This document shows positions 1-7,727 of a stretch of DNA of 41,021 bases, piece by piece; the first letter of the stretch is position 1, and every line of letters starts with the position of its first letter. The notes beneath the pieces were generated by a model. The model worked only from the letters and a program-made list of their open reading frames with translations, ran no database searches and was not told the origin of the DNA. Position numbers and translations under genes: made by a program. Origin of the DNA: Rheinheimera mesophila (GTDB lineage: Bacteria > Pseudomonadota > Gammaproteobacteria > Enterobacterales > Alteromonadaceae); NCBI RefSeq assembly GCF_000986865.1, contig NZ_LAVS01000014.1, forward strand, positions 1 to 41,021, read 5' to 3'.

Positions 1-834
1 AGCGTCACGCCGCTCCGGTGATGCATTTTCGTCCAGCAGCTTTTTATAACCTTTGGCAAACTGCAAAGTACGCACTAAAGCAGCATAAAAATTTTCGCCC
101 AGCTCCACAGTCACAGCATCTGCGAAACCTGCGGGCAATAAGCTCAGCACCTGCTCGGTATGAGCTTTTAAAAAAGTAACGTCAAACCATTCCTCGGCTA
201 ATTCGATATCGCGTAACCGTTGTTTTAGGTCCTGTTTGACTTTGCCGCCCTTGGTACAAAGACGATACAACACCACTTCAGCCAGCATATCTTCCAGGTT
301 AAAGTGTTCAAAAGGGTCGAGTTGGGTATGGTAAAAATAGGTTTGTTTCACCACACTGATGGCCTGACGCCGGCGTGATTCACGCAGTGCCTGCTGATAC
401 ACCGCAAGCCCTTGCCACTCCTCCGCATCAGGGGGACTGGCAATATCCTGCAGTAACTGCTCTTCCACCTCACCATACAAGGATTTGCGGTTTGGTGTCT
501 GTTGGCTGACCTGCGACAACATGCTCCAGCCTTTCTGAAAAGGTTTGACTATGCCCTCAGGGCTGACCAGCAAAGCCAGAGCTTTTTCTACATCCTGCTC
601 GGATAGTTCTGCCAAACCCAAACTTGCCACACCAATAATGTCATGCGCGGCTTGCTCCAACAGATGCATTTTGTATTTGTTGTAAAACTTATCTGCAAAC
701 TTCAGGCTCATCAGCACGGCTTTACTTTTCACCTGCTCCAGTTGGGCCTCTGACAGTTTTTGCTCTGCTCTGGCGTAATTGAGCACCTTAGTTAAAAAAG
801 GCCCCTGATTGGCATCCCGTACCACTAACTGCAT
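1..834 (-). CDS. Unknown protein, last gene of J-domain operon (partial, runs off window)
   Basis: The frame reads open from an ATG at 834 to the window edge (278 codons), so the C-terminus is missing. An AAAGGA Shine-Dalgarno lies just upstream, and only 15 bases separate it from the stop of the preceding gene. I see no signal peptide, membrane segment or recognised motif. The protein looks alpha-helical and cytosolic, with many Leu, Glu, Lys and Gln and an Arg-rich stretch around residues 150-156. It is the fourth gene of a same-strand set that begins with a J-domain protein, so it may be a client or partner of that DnaJ-like co-chaperone; this is inference from position only. I do not recognise the family. 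Confidence 0.75.
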   Translation of the reverse strand, partial: MQLVVRDANQGPFLTKVLNYARAEQKLSEAQLEQVKSKAVLMSLKFADKFYNKYKMHLLEQAAHDIIGVASLGLAELSEQDVEKALALLVSPEGIVKPFQKGWSMLSQVSQQTPNRKSLYGEVEEQLLQDIASPPDAEEWQGLAVYQQALRESRRRQAISVVKQTYFYHTQLDPFEHFNLEDMLAEVVLYRLCTKGGKVKQDLKQRLRDIELAEEWFDVTFLKAHTEQVLSLLPAGFADAVTVELGENFYAALVRTLQFAKGYKKLLDENASPERRDA

Positions 835-849
835 AACAAATCCTTTGCC

Positions 850-1611
850 TTAATCGAGAAAACTAAACATATCATCCACTTCGGCGTACTCGTCTGTGGA
901 CTGATTTTTCTCTTTGGCTTGCATCACCAGCTCAGTCGCAAATTTATTGATAATATGCTCCCAGCCGGAGTTTTCATTGCGCACCAGATTTTTAATCGCC
1001 TGCTCCACCTGTGGCGTAAGCTGACGAATAAGCGCCAATAAACTGCGCGGATCGTCATAACCCAAGCCATGCACTTCCTCGTTCAGATGGCGTTCGGTGT
1101 AGCTGATGGCTTCCTCTAAATCCTGTTCTTCTTCATGCAATAAATCATGCACTTCGTCTTCATCGTCCATCACTTCGCCACGGTACAACTCAATAAAAGG
1201 AATGGACAGATAAAACAAACCAGCCGGGTCTTCCGCTATAGCTTCCAGAATTTCGGCTTGTTTGGTTTCGCTGTCCTGAGTGCGAATCAGGTAGGTTAAA
1301 AAATCAAAAGTATGCTGCTTTAAATCTTCGGCATTGTTTTTGATTTTTTCTTCCCAGTACAAAGGCTGCTGGCAGACGATGTCGCGAATTTTCTCCGGTG
1401 TCATCAACTCAGAAATAATGGACGGAAAGGAAATATCATGCTGACTGTTAATTTGAGTTAAAGTCACAATATCAATATTTTCAATCACTTCAACCAGTTG
1501 GTCGTCCGACATGGTATTGGCCATCAACTCAAACTTTTTGCTGGCTTGTTTCGGCTCGACGATAGCCAGTTCTTTGATTTCAGCGACAGCGATTTCAATC
1601 AGGTTATTCAT
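850..1611 (-). CDS. Unknown acidic cytosolic protein in J-domain operon
   Basis: 253 residues, ATG start. The start overlaps the stop of the upstream gene by four bases (ATGA), which implies translational coupling. There is no signal peptide or membrane segment. The sequence is acidic and helical, with an Asp/Glu cluster near residues 148-170 (DDEDEVHDLLHEEEQDLEE) and an acidic C-terminal end. I recognise no catalytic motif or family. With the J-domain protein two genes upstream and another acidic protein between, this looks like one functional unit, perhaps a chaperone-linked assembly, but no activity can be read from the sequence. Confidence 0.85.
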   Translation of the reverse strand: MNNLIEIAVAEIKELAIVEPKQASKKFELMANTMSDDQLVEVIENIDIVTLTQINSQHDISFPSIISELMTPEKIRDIVCQQPLYWEEKIKNNAEDLKQHTFDFLTYLIRTQDSETKQAEILEAIAEDPAGLFYLSIPFIELYRGEVMDDEDEVHDLLHEEEQDLEEAISYTERHLNEEVHGLGYDDPRSLLALIRQLTPQVEQAIKNLVRNENSGWEHIINKFATELVMQAKEKNQSTDEYAEVDDMFSFLD

Positions 1612-2165
1612 AAGCGACCTTCCCTGTTAAAAGTGATTTCATCGTATTGGTCATCGTAGCCCTCTTCGTCGTCATCTTGGCCTTCGTAATCATCTTCAGC
1701 TTCATTACGGAATGACAGCTCATCTGAGTCTTCGTCATCCTCATCATGCTGATCACGAGGGCCAGGCGCAGCCGCAACATGCTTGTTCAGCATAAAAAGC
1801 ACAGCACAACTTTCAATCAATAACTCTTCGTTAAATTCGCGAATGGTTTTGACCAGCGGTAAATCGGCATTATTAAAAGCGACAGAAGTTTTAAATTCGT
1901 CCCAGACCGGCATGGTGTTTTTAGCCAACCAGGCGGCCCATTTCAGATTCGATTCTGCGCTAAACTTGACGCGTCCATACAAAGCCACCGGCAAGTATTC
2001 AGGCACCGACTGCAACATTTTCGGATCGGCCTGCAATATGCTTTTGATTTGGGCCGTGAATTTTTCCAATGCTTTGGGTGTATCCGGATCGTTATAAGAT
2101 TCAATATTTTCATAAGCGTCTGTTTTTAACGCTTCTAAACGATTTTTGTCGAATGTTTTGCTCAT
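1608..2165 (-). CDS. Unknown protein with long Asp/Glu-rich tail
   Basis: 185 residues. The ATG overlaps the stop of the J-domain gene by one base (TGATG), and its own stop overlaps the next ATG by four bases. Residues 1-130 form a helical, fairly ordinary cytosolic domain. From about residue 138 the chain becomes an acidic low-complexity tail of Asp, Glu, Gln and Tyr, with only short breaks, ending in a basic Arg-Leu. Such tails are usually disordered and bind basic partners or mimic nucleic acid. No known domain is recognised. Its position directly after a minimal J protein suggests the two work together, but this is inferred. Confidence 0.85.
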   Translation of the reverse strand: MSKTFDKNRLEALKTDAYENIESYNDPDTPKALEKFTAQIKSILQADPKMLQSVPEYLPVALYGRVKFSAESNLKWAAWLAKNTMPVWDEFKTSVAFNNADLPLVKTIREFNEELLIESCAVLFMLNKHVAAAPGPRDQHDEDDEDSDELSFRNEAEDDYEGQDDDEEGYDDQYDEITFNREGRL

Positions 2166-2467
2166 CAGTTTTGACCTTTTACGGACGGGTAATAACTATC
2201 CCACAGCTCTTTCATCGCTGCGGTCGGGTCCGGTACTATCACATTATTAAAATCTTTAATAAAAGCCGCGCGTTTTTTGGCATCAGACAACACCTCATAG
2301 GCTTCTTTCACCTTTTGTAATTGCTCTGCGGCCTGCTCTTTTTCATCGTCGCTTAAATTTAGCAGTTTATCCGGGTGGTATTTATTGGATAAACGCTTGT
2401 AGGCTTTTTTAATCTCATCATCACTGGCGTTGGCTTTGACGCCCAAAATGCGAAAGTAATTAATCAT
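2165..2467 (-). CDS. Minimal J-domain (DnaJ-like) co-chaperone
   Basis: 100 residues, ATG start. An N-terminal J domain spans about residues 3-70: it opens YFRILGV and carries the HPD tripeptide at residues 31-33, the motif that stimulates the ATPase of Hsp70/DnaK. There is no Gly/Phe region, zinc-binding CxxCxGxG repeat or substrate-binding C-terminal domain, so it is a class III J protein, which normally recruits DnaK to a particular client. The last 30 residues contain an amphipathic stretch. It is the first gene of the overlapping set that runs to the window edge, so its clients are probably the encoded neighbours. Domain call firm, client inferred. Confidence 0.93.
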   Translation of the reverse strand: MINYFRILGVKANASDDEIKKAYKRLSNKYHPDKLLNLSDDEKEQAAEQLQKVKEAYEVLSDAKKRAAFIKDFNNVIVPDPTAAMKELWDSYYPSVKGQN

Positions 2468-2590
2468 TGAAAGTCCATGGAGTTAACAATACAAGCGAAA
2501 GGTACAGCCGAAGGAACCAAACGCTGAAGTGCGGCGATCATAACAGAAAATCGAAGAAGTGCAGCAGGCCTGTTGACCTTCGCAGACTGA

Positions 2591-2620
2591 CGCAGCGGCA
2601 GAGGTTGAACTGCCGCTGCG
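2591..2620 (-). terminator. Hairpin after cheV (possible terminator)
   Basis: A perfect 10-base inverted repeat, CGCAGCGGCA and TGCCGCTGCG, with a 10-base loop, sits just past the cheV stop codon on the minus strand. No T-run follows in that direction, so it is not a canonical intrinsic terminator. It could protect the 3' end or act with Rho. Confidence 0.45.
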
Positions 2621-2627
2621 ATGGCGC

Positions 2628-3551
2628 TTAACTATTCATCCATTGCTGCACTGCAGACACCAGCTCGTCCGGATGGAATTTAGCAATAAATTGGTCGGCA
2701 CCGACTTTTTTCACCATGGCTTCGTTAAAGACCCCACTTAACGAGGAATGCAGAATAATGTGCACATGGCGCAGGTGCTCATTCGCTTTGACTTCAGCGG
2801 TTAAGGTATAACCATCCATTTCGGGCATCTCAATATCGGAGATGATCAGCGGCACTTTAGCGGAGATGTCCCCGCCCAGTTCTTGCGCTTTGGCTTCAAG
2901 CCAATTTAGCGCCAAACGGCCATCATTCACTGTCTCAACATTAATGCCTATGGTCGACAAGGCTCGTTTGACCTGATTACGGGCGACCGCAGAGTCATCG
3001 GCAACCAGCACAGTTAAGTCTTTAAAGTCTGCATCTTTGGCTTTTTCTTTCACCGATTCACTGACAGTTTCGTCAACCGGTGAAATTTCGGAAAATACTT
3101 TCTCTACGTCAATAATTTGTATCAGTTTATTGTCAACTTCAGTCACTGCGGTCAAATAATGAGAGCGGCCGGCACCATGAGGCGGAGGTAGAATTTGCTC
3201 CCAATTGACGTTGACAATGCGGTCGACACCGCCCACCAAAAAACCCTGAGTATTTCTGTTGTATTCGGTCACCAGTATAAAAGCGTTGGTTAAATCGGAT
3301 ACAGGTTTCCCTCCCGTTGCCTGACTTAAATCAATCACAGTGACCGGCACACCACGTAAATGGGCTATGCCCCGCACATTCGGATTCGCCCCCGGCAGTT
3401 CGCTCAACTCCGGACAACGGATCACTTCACGGACTTTAAACACATTAATACCGTAAGGCTGGGAACCATGCAGGCGAAACATTAAAAGTTCGAGGCGATT
3501 CTGCCCAACGATATTGGTGCGTTGGTCAACTGAATTCATCAAACTGGTCAT
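2628..3551 (-). CDS. cheV: Chemotaxis coupling protein CheV (CheW-receiver fusion)
   Basis: CheV couples chemoreceptors to the CheA kinase and tunes adaptation through its receiver domain. I chose the ATG at 3551 (307 residues) because GAGGT lies seven bases upstream and the resulting N-terminus (SVDQRTNIVGQNRLELLMF) has the usual CheV form; an in-frame GTG nine bases earlier sits too close to the Shine-Dalgarno. The CheW-like domain covers about residues 15-155. The receiver covers about 178-305, with acidic Asp185/Asp186, phospho-acceptor Asp239 in SDIEMPEMDG and Lys291. No other chemotaxis gene flanks it, although an MCP lies about 30 kb away. It is monocistronic. Confidence 0.95.
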   Translation of the reverse strand: MTSLMNSVDQRTNIVGQNRLELLMFRLHGSQPYGINVFKVREVIRCPELSELPGANPNVRGIAHLRGVPVTVIDLSQATGGKPVSDLTNAFILVTEYNRNTQGFLVGGVDRIVNVNWEQILPPPHGAGRSHYLTAVTEVDNKLIQIIDVEKVFSEISPVDETVSESVKEKAKDADFKDLTVLVADDSAVARNQVKRALSTIGINVETVNDGRLALNWLEAKAQELGGDISAKVPLIISDIEMPEMDGYTLTAEVKANEHLRHVHIILHSSLSGVFNEAMVKKVGADQFIAKFHPDELVSAVQQWMNS

Positions 3552-3976
3552 AACATACACCTCTTCACTTAAATTAGTTCGCCCGGACAGACATTGTGCT
3601 CAAGGCTACAGCTCTTCAGTGAAGATAACCGATTAAACATCAGATTTACTTCACTATTTCCAGATAAATTCCCTATGATTGTACCGAGGAAATTTAACAA
3701 CAGCTTTGACTTTGTTTATGCTCCACCCGCCAAAAATGAAAAATACGATAAAAATTAAAAATTAGCAACAGTAGGTAAACAGATAGTCTGGCTCTGATAA
3801 AGAATAAAGTGGTCTGGTTATTAGCATAGCTGGCAAATAACAGATAAACAGTGGAATACAAACAAATTGACCCGCCAAAGCTAGTCCTGGTTACTTATCT
3901 GCTTACATTTCGGCACTGCCCTTGCTGTGTCATTTGTTTTAAGCTGTTGCAGTCAAAACACAATCATGGAACTCCG
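3552..3976. other. Divergent intergenic region between cheV and amidohydrolase gene
   Basis: About 425 bases without a convincing gene. It must carry the promoters of both flanking divergent genes and is AT-rich around 3700-3790. On the plus strand TTGACC at 3867-3872 resembles a -35 element, with only a poor -10 (TTACTT) 18 bases on. An open frame upstream of 3977 extends the amidohydrolase frame but encodes a Cys-rich stretch unlike a leader. I see no repeat or RNA structure. Confidence 0.5.
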
Positions 3977-6067
3977 ATGAAAATCAAACAATTGAGTCTG
4001 TTGACCTTGCTCGCTGTTGCAACAGCCGTATCTGCGCAACAGCAGTATGCTTACACTATTCTGGTCGACAAGGGTGTCAAAGCCGGCGAACAAATTGTAA
4101 AAGTGAATGATGATGGCGACATCAGTGTGCGCTACATTTTTAAAGACAACGGCCGTGGCCCTGAATTGGATGAAAAAATCAGCCTGAATAAAGAAGGATT
4201 TATTCAGGACTATCAGGCTAAAGGCAATACCACTTTTGGCTCAGTCATCAACGAAAGCTTTAAGGTGCAAGGCCACAGTGCCAGTTGGAGCACAGGCCAA
4301 GAACAAACCAAGGCCGACTACCCACAAAACGCTTTGTACCTGCCGGTGGATGGTTCACCTTATCTGTCTTCTATCGCGATAGCAGCCATGGCGAAAAGCG
4401 GTAAAAACTCTTTACCCCTGCTGCCAAGCGGCACTTTAACTCAGCAAGTAGTCAGTGAGCTGCTGGTCGATAACGGCGGCGAAAAACAGCAGGTGCAGTT
4501 ATTAGTACACACAGGGGTAGGTTTTGAGCCGAATTTTATTTGGGCCACCCAGGGCGAACATCCACGCTTGTTTGCTTATTTGATACCAGGCTATTTGAGC
4601 CTGATAGAAGAAGGCTGGCAGCACAATATCGAGGCTATGCTGGACCTGCAGCAAAAGGCAGAAACACAATTACTGCAAAAACTGGCGTTATTGCCGAAAA
4701 AGCTCAACGGTTTAACAGTGATTCGTAACGCCCGTATTTTTGACAGCAGCACGCTGAAACTAAGCGCGCCCAGTGATATTTATCTGCTGCGCGGCAAAAT
4801 CACCCAGATAGTGCCTACTGCAACGCTACAGAGTCCGGTTGCCCATGAAATTGACGCCGCCAACCGTATTGTATTGCCGGGCCTCTTTGATATGCATGGT
4901 CATTTGTCGCGCTGGGAAGGCCCGCTGCATTTAGCTGCTGGCGTCACTACATTACGGGATATGGGCAATGACAACGCCACTTTGCAGCAAATGATGGATG
5001 AAATCGACCATGACCAACTGCTGGCTCCAACCATAGTGCCGACAGGTTTTCTCGAAGGTGAAAGTGCCTTTTCAGCCCGCAATGGTTTTGTCATTAAAGA
5101 TCTCTCTGAAGCAAAAAATGCCATCGACTGGTATGCAGCTCATGGTTATCCGCAGCTAAAAATTTACAACTCTTTCCCGAAAGACATACTCAAAGACACT
5201 GTCGCCTACGCCCATAGCCGTGGCTTACGGGTCAGTGGCCATGTGCCGGCATTTTTAAAAGCTGAAGATGCCATAAAAGCAGGTTTTGACGAAATTCAGC
5301 ATATTAATCAGTTGATGCTGAATTTTTTAGTCAAAGCCGACACAGACACCCGCACCTTAGACAGGTTTTATTTACCGGCCAAACAAGTGGCTGACTTAGA
5401 CTTACAGGGCAAAGCCGTACAGGATTTTATCCGGCTGTTAAAAAATCATAACGTGACCGTAGATCCGACGCTGGCGACTTTTGATTTTCTGAAAAAAACC
5501 GATGGCACAGTGGGCGAACCCTGGCGCGCTATCGTCAGCCATTTACCGCCTGATATTCAGCGATCATACGCCAGGGCCGAACTGGATATACCGGATCAAG
5601 CCACAGCGGCGCGTTATGCCAAATCCTACGCCAAAATGGTGGAGTTTGTTGGCATGATGTACAAAGCCGGTATTCCTCTGGTTGCAGGCACAGATGAGCT
5701 GGCCGGTTTTACCTTACAAGGTGAGCTGGAGTTATTGGTAAAAGCTGGCCTGACTCCTGCTGAAGCTTTGCAGGTGGCGACGTTAAACGGCGCCCGTTAC
5801 AGTAAAGTGGAACACCACAAAGGCCTGATTAAAGTGGGCTTTGACGCCGACTTGCTGCTGGTCGACGGCGATCCGACACAAAACATTGCCGATATCCGTA
5901 AGCTGGCGTTGGTGATCACTCAGGGCAAAGCTATGGTGCCCGCTGATTTGTATCAACAACTTGGCGTAACGCCTTTTGTGAAAAACAAAGTGACAATCCG
6001 CGACTTTGTCACAGAACAAGGGCAAGGTGGCGGTAAAACCAGCAAAGGTCACCGGCATTTGCATTAA
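3977..6067 (+). CDS. Secreted metal-dependent amidohydrolase (imidazolonepropionase/prolidase-like)
   Basis: 696 residues from the ATG at 3977, which starts a clear signal peptide (MKIKQLSLLTLLAVATAVSA); the frame stays open 42 codons further upstream but that part has no leader character. Residues 20-290 form a beta-rich N-terminal extension. The amidohydrolase barrel follows with every expected metal ligand: His307 and His309 in the HxH motif, Lys395 (candidate carboxylated lysine), His422, His442 and Asp573 in AGTDE. The C-terminal KVGFDADLLLVDGDP stretch is the usual closing beta sandwich. Relatives hydrolyse cyclic amides or X-Pro dipeptides; the substrate here is unknown. Export suggests scavenging of peptides or their derivatives. 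The tail ends in a short Gly/His-rich segment. Confidence 0.9.
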   Translation: MKIKQLSLLTLLAVATAVSAQQQYAYTILVDKGVKAGEQIVKVNDDGDISVRYIFKDNGRGPELDEKISLNKEGFIQDYQAKGNTTFGSVINESFKVQGHSASWSTGQEQTKADYPQNALYLPVDGSPYLSSIAIAAMAKSGKNSLPLLPSGTLTQQVVSELLVDNGGEKQQVQLLVHTGVGFEPNFIWATQGEHPRLFAYLIPGYLSLIEEGWQHNIEAMLDLQQKAETQLLQKLALLPKKLNGLTVIRNARIFDSSTLKLSAPSDIYLLRGKITQIVPTATLQSPVAHEIDAANRIVLPGLFDMHGHLSRWEGPLHLAAGVTTLRDMGNDNATLQQMMDEIDHDQLLAPTIVPTGFLEGESAFSARNGFVIKDLSEAKNAIDWYAAHGYPQLKIYNSFPKDILKDTVAYAHSRGLRVSGHVPAFLKAEDAIKAGFDEIQHINQLMLNFLVKADTDTRTLDRFYLPAKQVADLDLQGKAVQDFIRLLKNHNVTVDPTLATFDFLKKTDGTVGEPWRAIVSHLPPDIQRSYARAELDIPDQATAARYAKSYAKMVEFVGMMYKAGIPLVAGTDELAGFTLQGELELLVKAGLTPAEALQVATLNGARYSKVEHHKGLIKVGFDADLLLVDGDPTQNIADIRKLALVITQGKAMVPADLYQQLGVTPFVKNKVTIRDFVTEQGQGGGKTSKGHRHLH

Positions 6068-6089
6068 CCTAACAAGTCACAACGCCATT

Positions 6090-6130
6090 GCCAGAAAAAC
6101 GCCCTGAGGACTCGCTGTTGTTTTTCTGGC
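6090..6130. terminator. Long inverted repeat between convergent genes
   Basis: GCCAGAAAAAC and GTTTTTCTGGC form a perfect 11-base stem around a 19-base loop, 22 bases after the amidohydrolase stop and facing the small minus-strand gene. The A/T-rich inner stem and convergent setting fit a bidirectional terminator, but the loop is long and there is no U-run after the stem. Confidence 0.4.
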
Positions 6131-6185
6131 TGGCAGTTGTATAGACAAAGGTCAAACAGAGTGCAGCTTTTTTGCAGAATCACAG

Positions 6186-6371
6186 TTAAAGCTGGGCCAG
6201 CTCCAAATCGTCCTGATCGAAGCCAAATATATCACCGTCAACATTCACAGATAAACGTACAGTGTTTCCCGGCGAAGAGATGCGAACTATATGACCGACC
6301 TGACCGTAACACTCACTGGTAGAATCCGTCACTATGACATCAAGGCCAATAATCCACAGCGGTTTTGTCAT
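6186..6371 (-). CDS. Small unknown protein (61 residues)
   Basis: The ATG at 6371 has GGAG ending six bases upstream; an in-frame ATG at 6383 overlaps that Shine-Dalgarno and is less likely. The protein starts MTKPLWIIGLDVIVTDS and ends in an acidic DQDDLELAQL. The hydrophobic/polar alternation suggests a small beta-barrel fold such as a KOW- or SH3-like domain, but this is only an impression. It is a single gene between a convergent amidohydrolase gene and tRNA-Val. The plus-strand frame in the same place reads like noise, rich in Arg and Cys. I do not recognise the family. Confidence 0.6.
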   Translation of the reverse strand: MTKPLWIIGLDVIVTDSTSECYGQVGHIVRISSPGNTVRLSVNVDGDIFGFDQDDLELAQL

Positions 6372-6568
6372 ACAGTTCTCCATGTAAAGCTTTGCCGTTA
6401 ATACCTGCGATTAACAACTCTCACGTCATAGTACCTGCGTTACGCCAGTTTGGCGAGGTATTCCCCTAAGCTGAACAAAGGCGTGACGTACAGAGAAATA
6501 AAGCCCGGCAGAACGGACAGGTAGTGTGGGGGCCGCTAGATAGCCAATGATTTTTACAGCTCAATAAA

Positions 6569-6599
6569 CAAAAACGCCACCTTTTAGGTGGCGTTTTTG
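6569..6599 (-). terminator. Rho-independent terminator of tRNA-Val
   Basis: A 13-base perfect stem, CAAAAACGCCACC paired with GGTGGCGTTTTTG, with a five-base loop. Read on the minus strand it directly follows the tRNA and ends in TTTTTGTTT. The A-run on the other side would also allow termination on the plus strand. Confidence 0.9.
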
Positions 6600-6609
6600 T
6601 GCAAGAATT

Positions 6610-6686
6610 TGGTGCGTCCTAGTGGACTCGAACCACCGACCCCCACCATGTCAAGGTGATGCTCTAACCAACTGAGCTAAGGACGC
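6610..6686 (-). tRNA. tRNA-Val (anticodon GAC)
   Basis: 77 bases including an encoded CCA (6610-6612). The acceptor stem GCGTCCT pairs with AGGACGC, with discriminator A. The D arm contains AGCTCAGTTGGTTAGAGC, the anticodon stem-loop CACCTTGACATGGTG places GAC at 6650-6652, and the T arm contains GGTTCGAGTCC. It closely resembles the E. coli tRNA-Val(GAC). It decodes GUC and GUU. It is a single tRNA with its own promoter and terminator. Confidence 0.97.
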
Positions 6687-6723
6687 ATTGCACTGTTGCA
6701 ACTCTCTCGTCACAACGGGCGCT

Positions 6724-6752
6724 ATGTTATGCAGCGGCCGCTTTGCTTGCAA
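6724..6752 (-). promoter_or_regulatory. Promoter of tRNA-Val
   Basis: On the minus strand TTGCAA (-35, 6747-6752) is separated by 17 bases from TAACAT (-10, 6724-6729). A GC-rich segment AGCGCCC follows, the type of discriminator seen at stringently controlled stable-RNA promoters. The predicted start would give a 5' leader of about 30 bases. Confidence 0.65.
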
Positions 6753-6815
6753 GCACTTTTTTTAAAAGCGATGCCGTTTGCTGTTATTTTAGACGCTTCA
6801 ATACCTTATCAGGCT

Positions 6816-7727
6816 TTATTCCGGCTCTGTCAGGGGCAGCAGACCTGCGGCAGCGTCCATATAACGTAATTCAAAATAAACGGACGGATGACAGGTGTCC
6901 TGCTTCGCCTGTCTTTCCGACGCTGTTAAAGTCCTGCCCTTAAATATCCCATCCGGTGCCGAGTTTTGACGAAACAGCTCACGGATCAAGGGCACAGTGC
7001 AAGGCAACATGGCTAAAAACTGTTGTCGTTGTGTCTCTGACACCAAAGCGGCTCCGGCGCCGTCCTGCACCCAGATTTGCATACGGTCGGTTTTTAACTG
7101 CTGTGCGGCAGACAGCCAGCTTGTCGGCTCAAGCTTACCATTAAAATACAGGCTGATCGCCAGTGGTTGGTCTATCAGCAGGCTTACACTCTGCAGCTCC
7201 TGTTTTAACCAGTGAAGATAAGACAGTGGAGTAAAATCTGTATCGTTCAGCTCCATCGGCAAATACCAGCCCTTCAGAACCAAAGGCTGCTGTTTTAAAA
7301 CCGTCAGCCAGTATCGCCTGACCTGTAACGACAGGGCCAGTTGTTGTTTAAAGTACTGCTGCTTTTCTGGCTGCGGCTGTTCCATCTGCTGAAAGTAATC
7401 CGGTGCTGCATACAGGCCCAGCCAGAGCGGGATCTGCAGTTGCTCTAAGGCGTGAAGTAATGCCGCCGAAGGTCCATCCGCAGTATAAAACCTGACATCA
7501 CCATACTGGCCCCACTGCAGCACCAATGCTGTCATACCTTGTTGCTGAGCTCTGGTTAAGATCTGCCGCCATTGTTCTGTGTTTAGCTTCTGATCACGCA
7601 GCAAAGGCTGATAAAACACCGGATCAGCCGATAAGTGCAGCGGGCACCCCATTAATACTGATAAGACAGCTGCAATGATAAAGCGTGCTGATCGGTGCTT
7701 AAATCGCCCGCCATTTGATACTGCCAT
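6816..7727 (-). CDS. ybcH: DUF4434 lipoprotein, YbcH-like, third gene of Nfr operon
   Basis: 303 residues. The N-terminus MAVSNGGRFKHRSAR, then FIIAAVLSVLMGC, reads as a lipoprotein signal with lipobox Leu-Met-Gly-Cys (Cys28). That supports the ATG at 7727 although it overlaps the nfrA-like gene by 76 bases and lacks a good Shine-Dalgarno. An in-frame ATG at 7652 (TAATG coupling) would lose the signal. The rest resembles DUF4434, a glycosidase-like (beta/alpha) barrel, e.g. LVLQWGQYGD, LWLGLYAAPDYF, KGWYLPMELND. In E. coli ybcH likewise follows nfrB-nfrA. A role in trimming or exporting the polysaccharide is plausible but unproven. Confidence 0.8.
   Translation of the reverse strand: MAVSNGGRFKHRSARFIIAAVLSVLMGCPLHLSADPVFYQPLLRDQKLNTEQWRQILTRAQQQGMTALVLQWGQYGDVRFYTADGPSAALLHALEQLQIPLWLGLYAAPDYFQQMEQPQPEKQQYFKQQLALSLQVRRYWLTVLKQQPLVLKGWYLPMELNDTDFTPLSYLHWLKQELQSVSLLIDQPLAISLYFNGKLEPTSWLSAAQQLKTDRMQIWVQDGAGAALVSETQRQQFLAMLPCTVPLIRELFRQNSAPDGIFKGRTLTASERQAKQDTCHPSVYFELRYMDAAAGLLPLTEPE

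Noticed and set aside
3551-3660. Flagellar sigma-28 promoter before cheV
   Set aside because: TAAA and a GCCGATAA-like stretch can be found but not at the required spacing; the same holds for the MCP gene.
6137-6322. Plus-strand frame opposite the 61-residue small gene
   Set aside because: Arg/Cys-rich, no ribosome site; the minus-strand frame has a good Shine-Dalgarno and a balanced composition.
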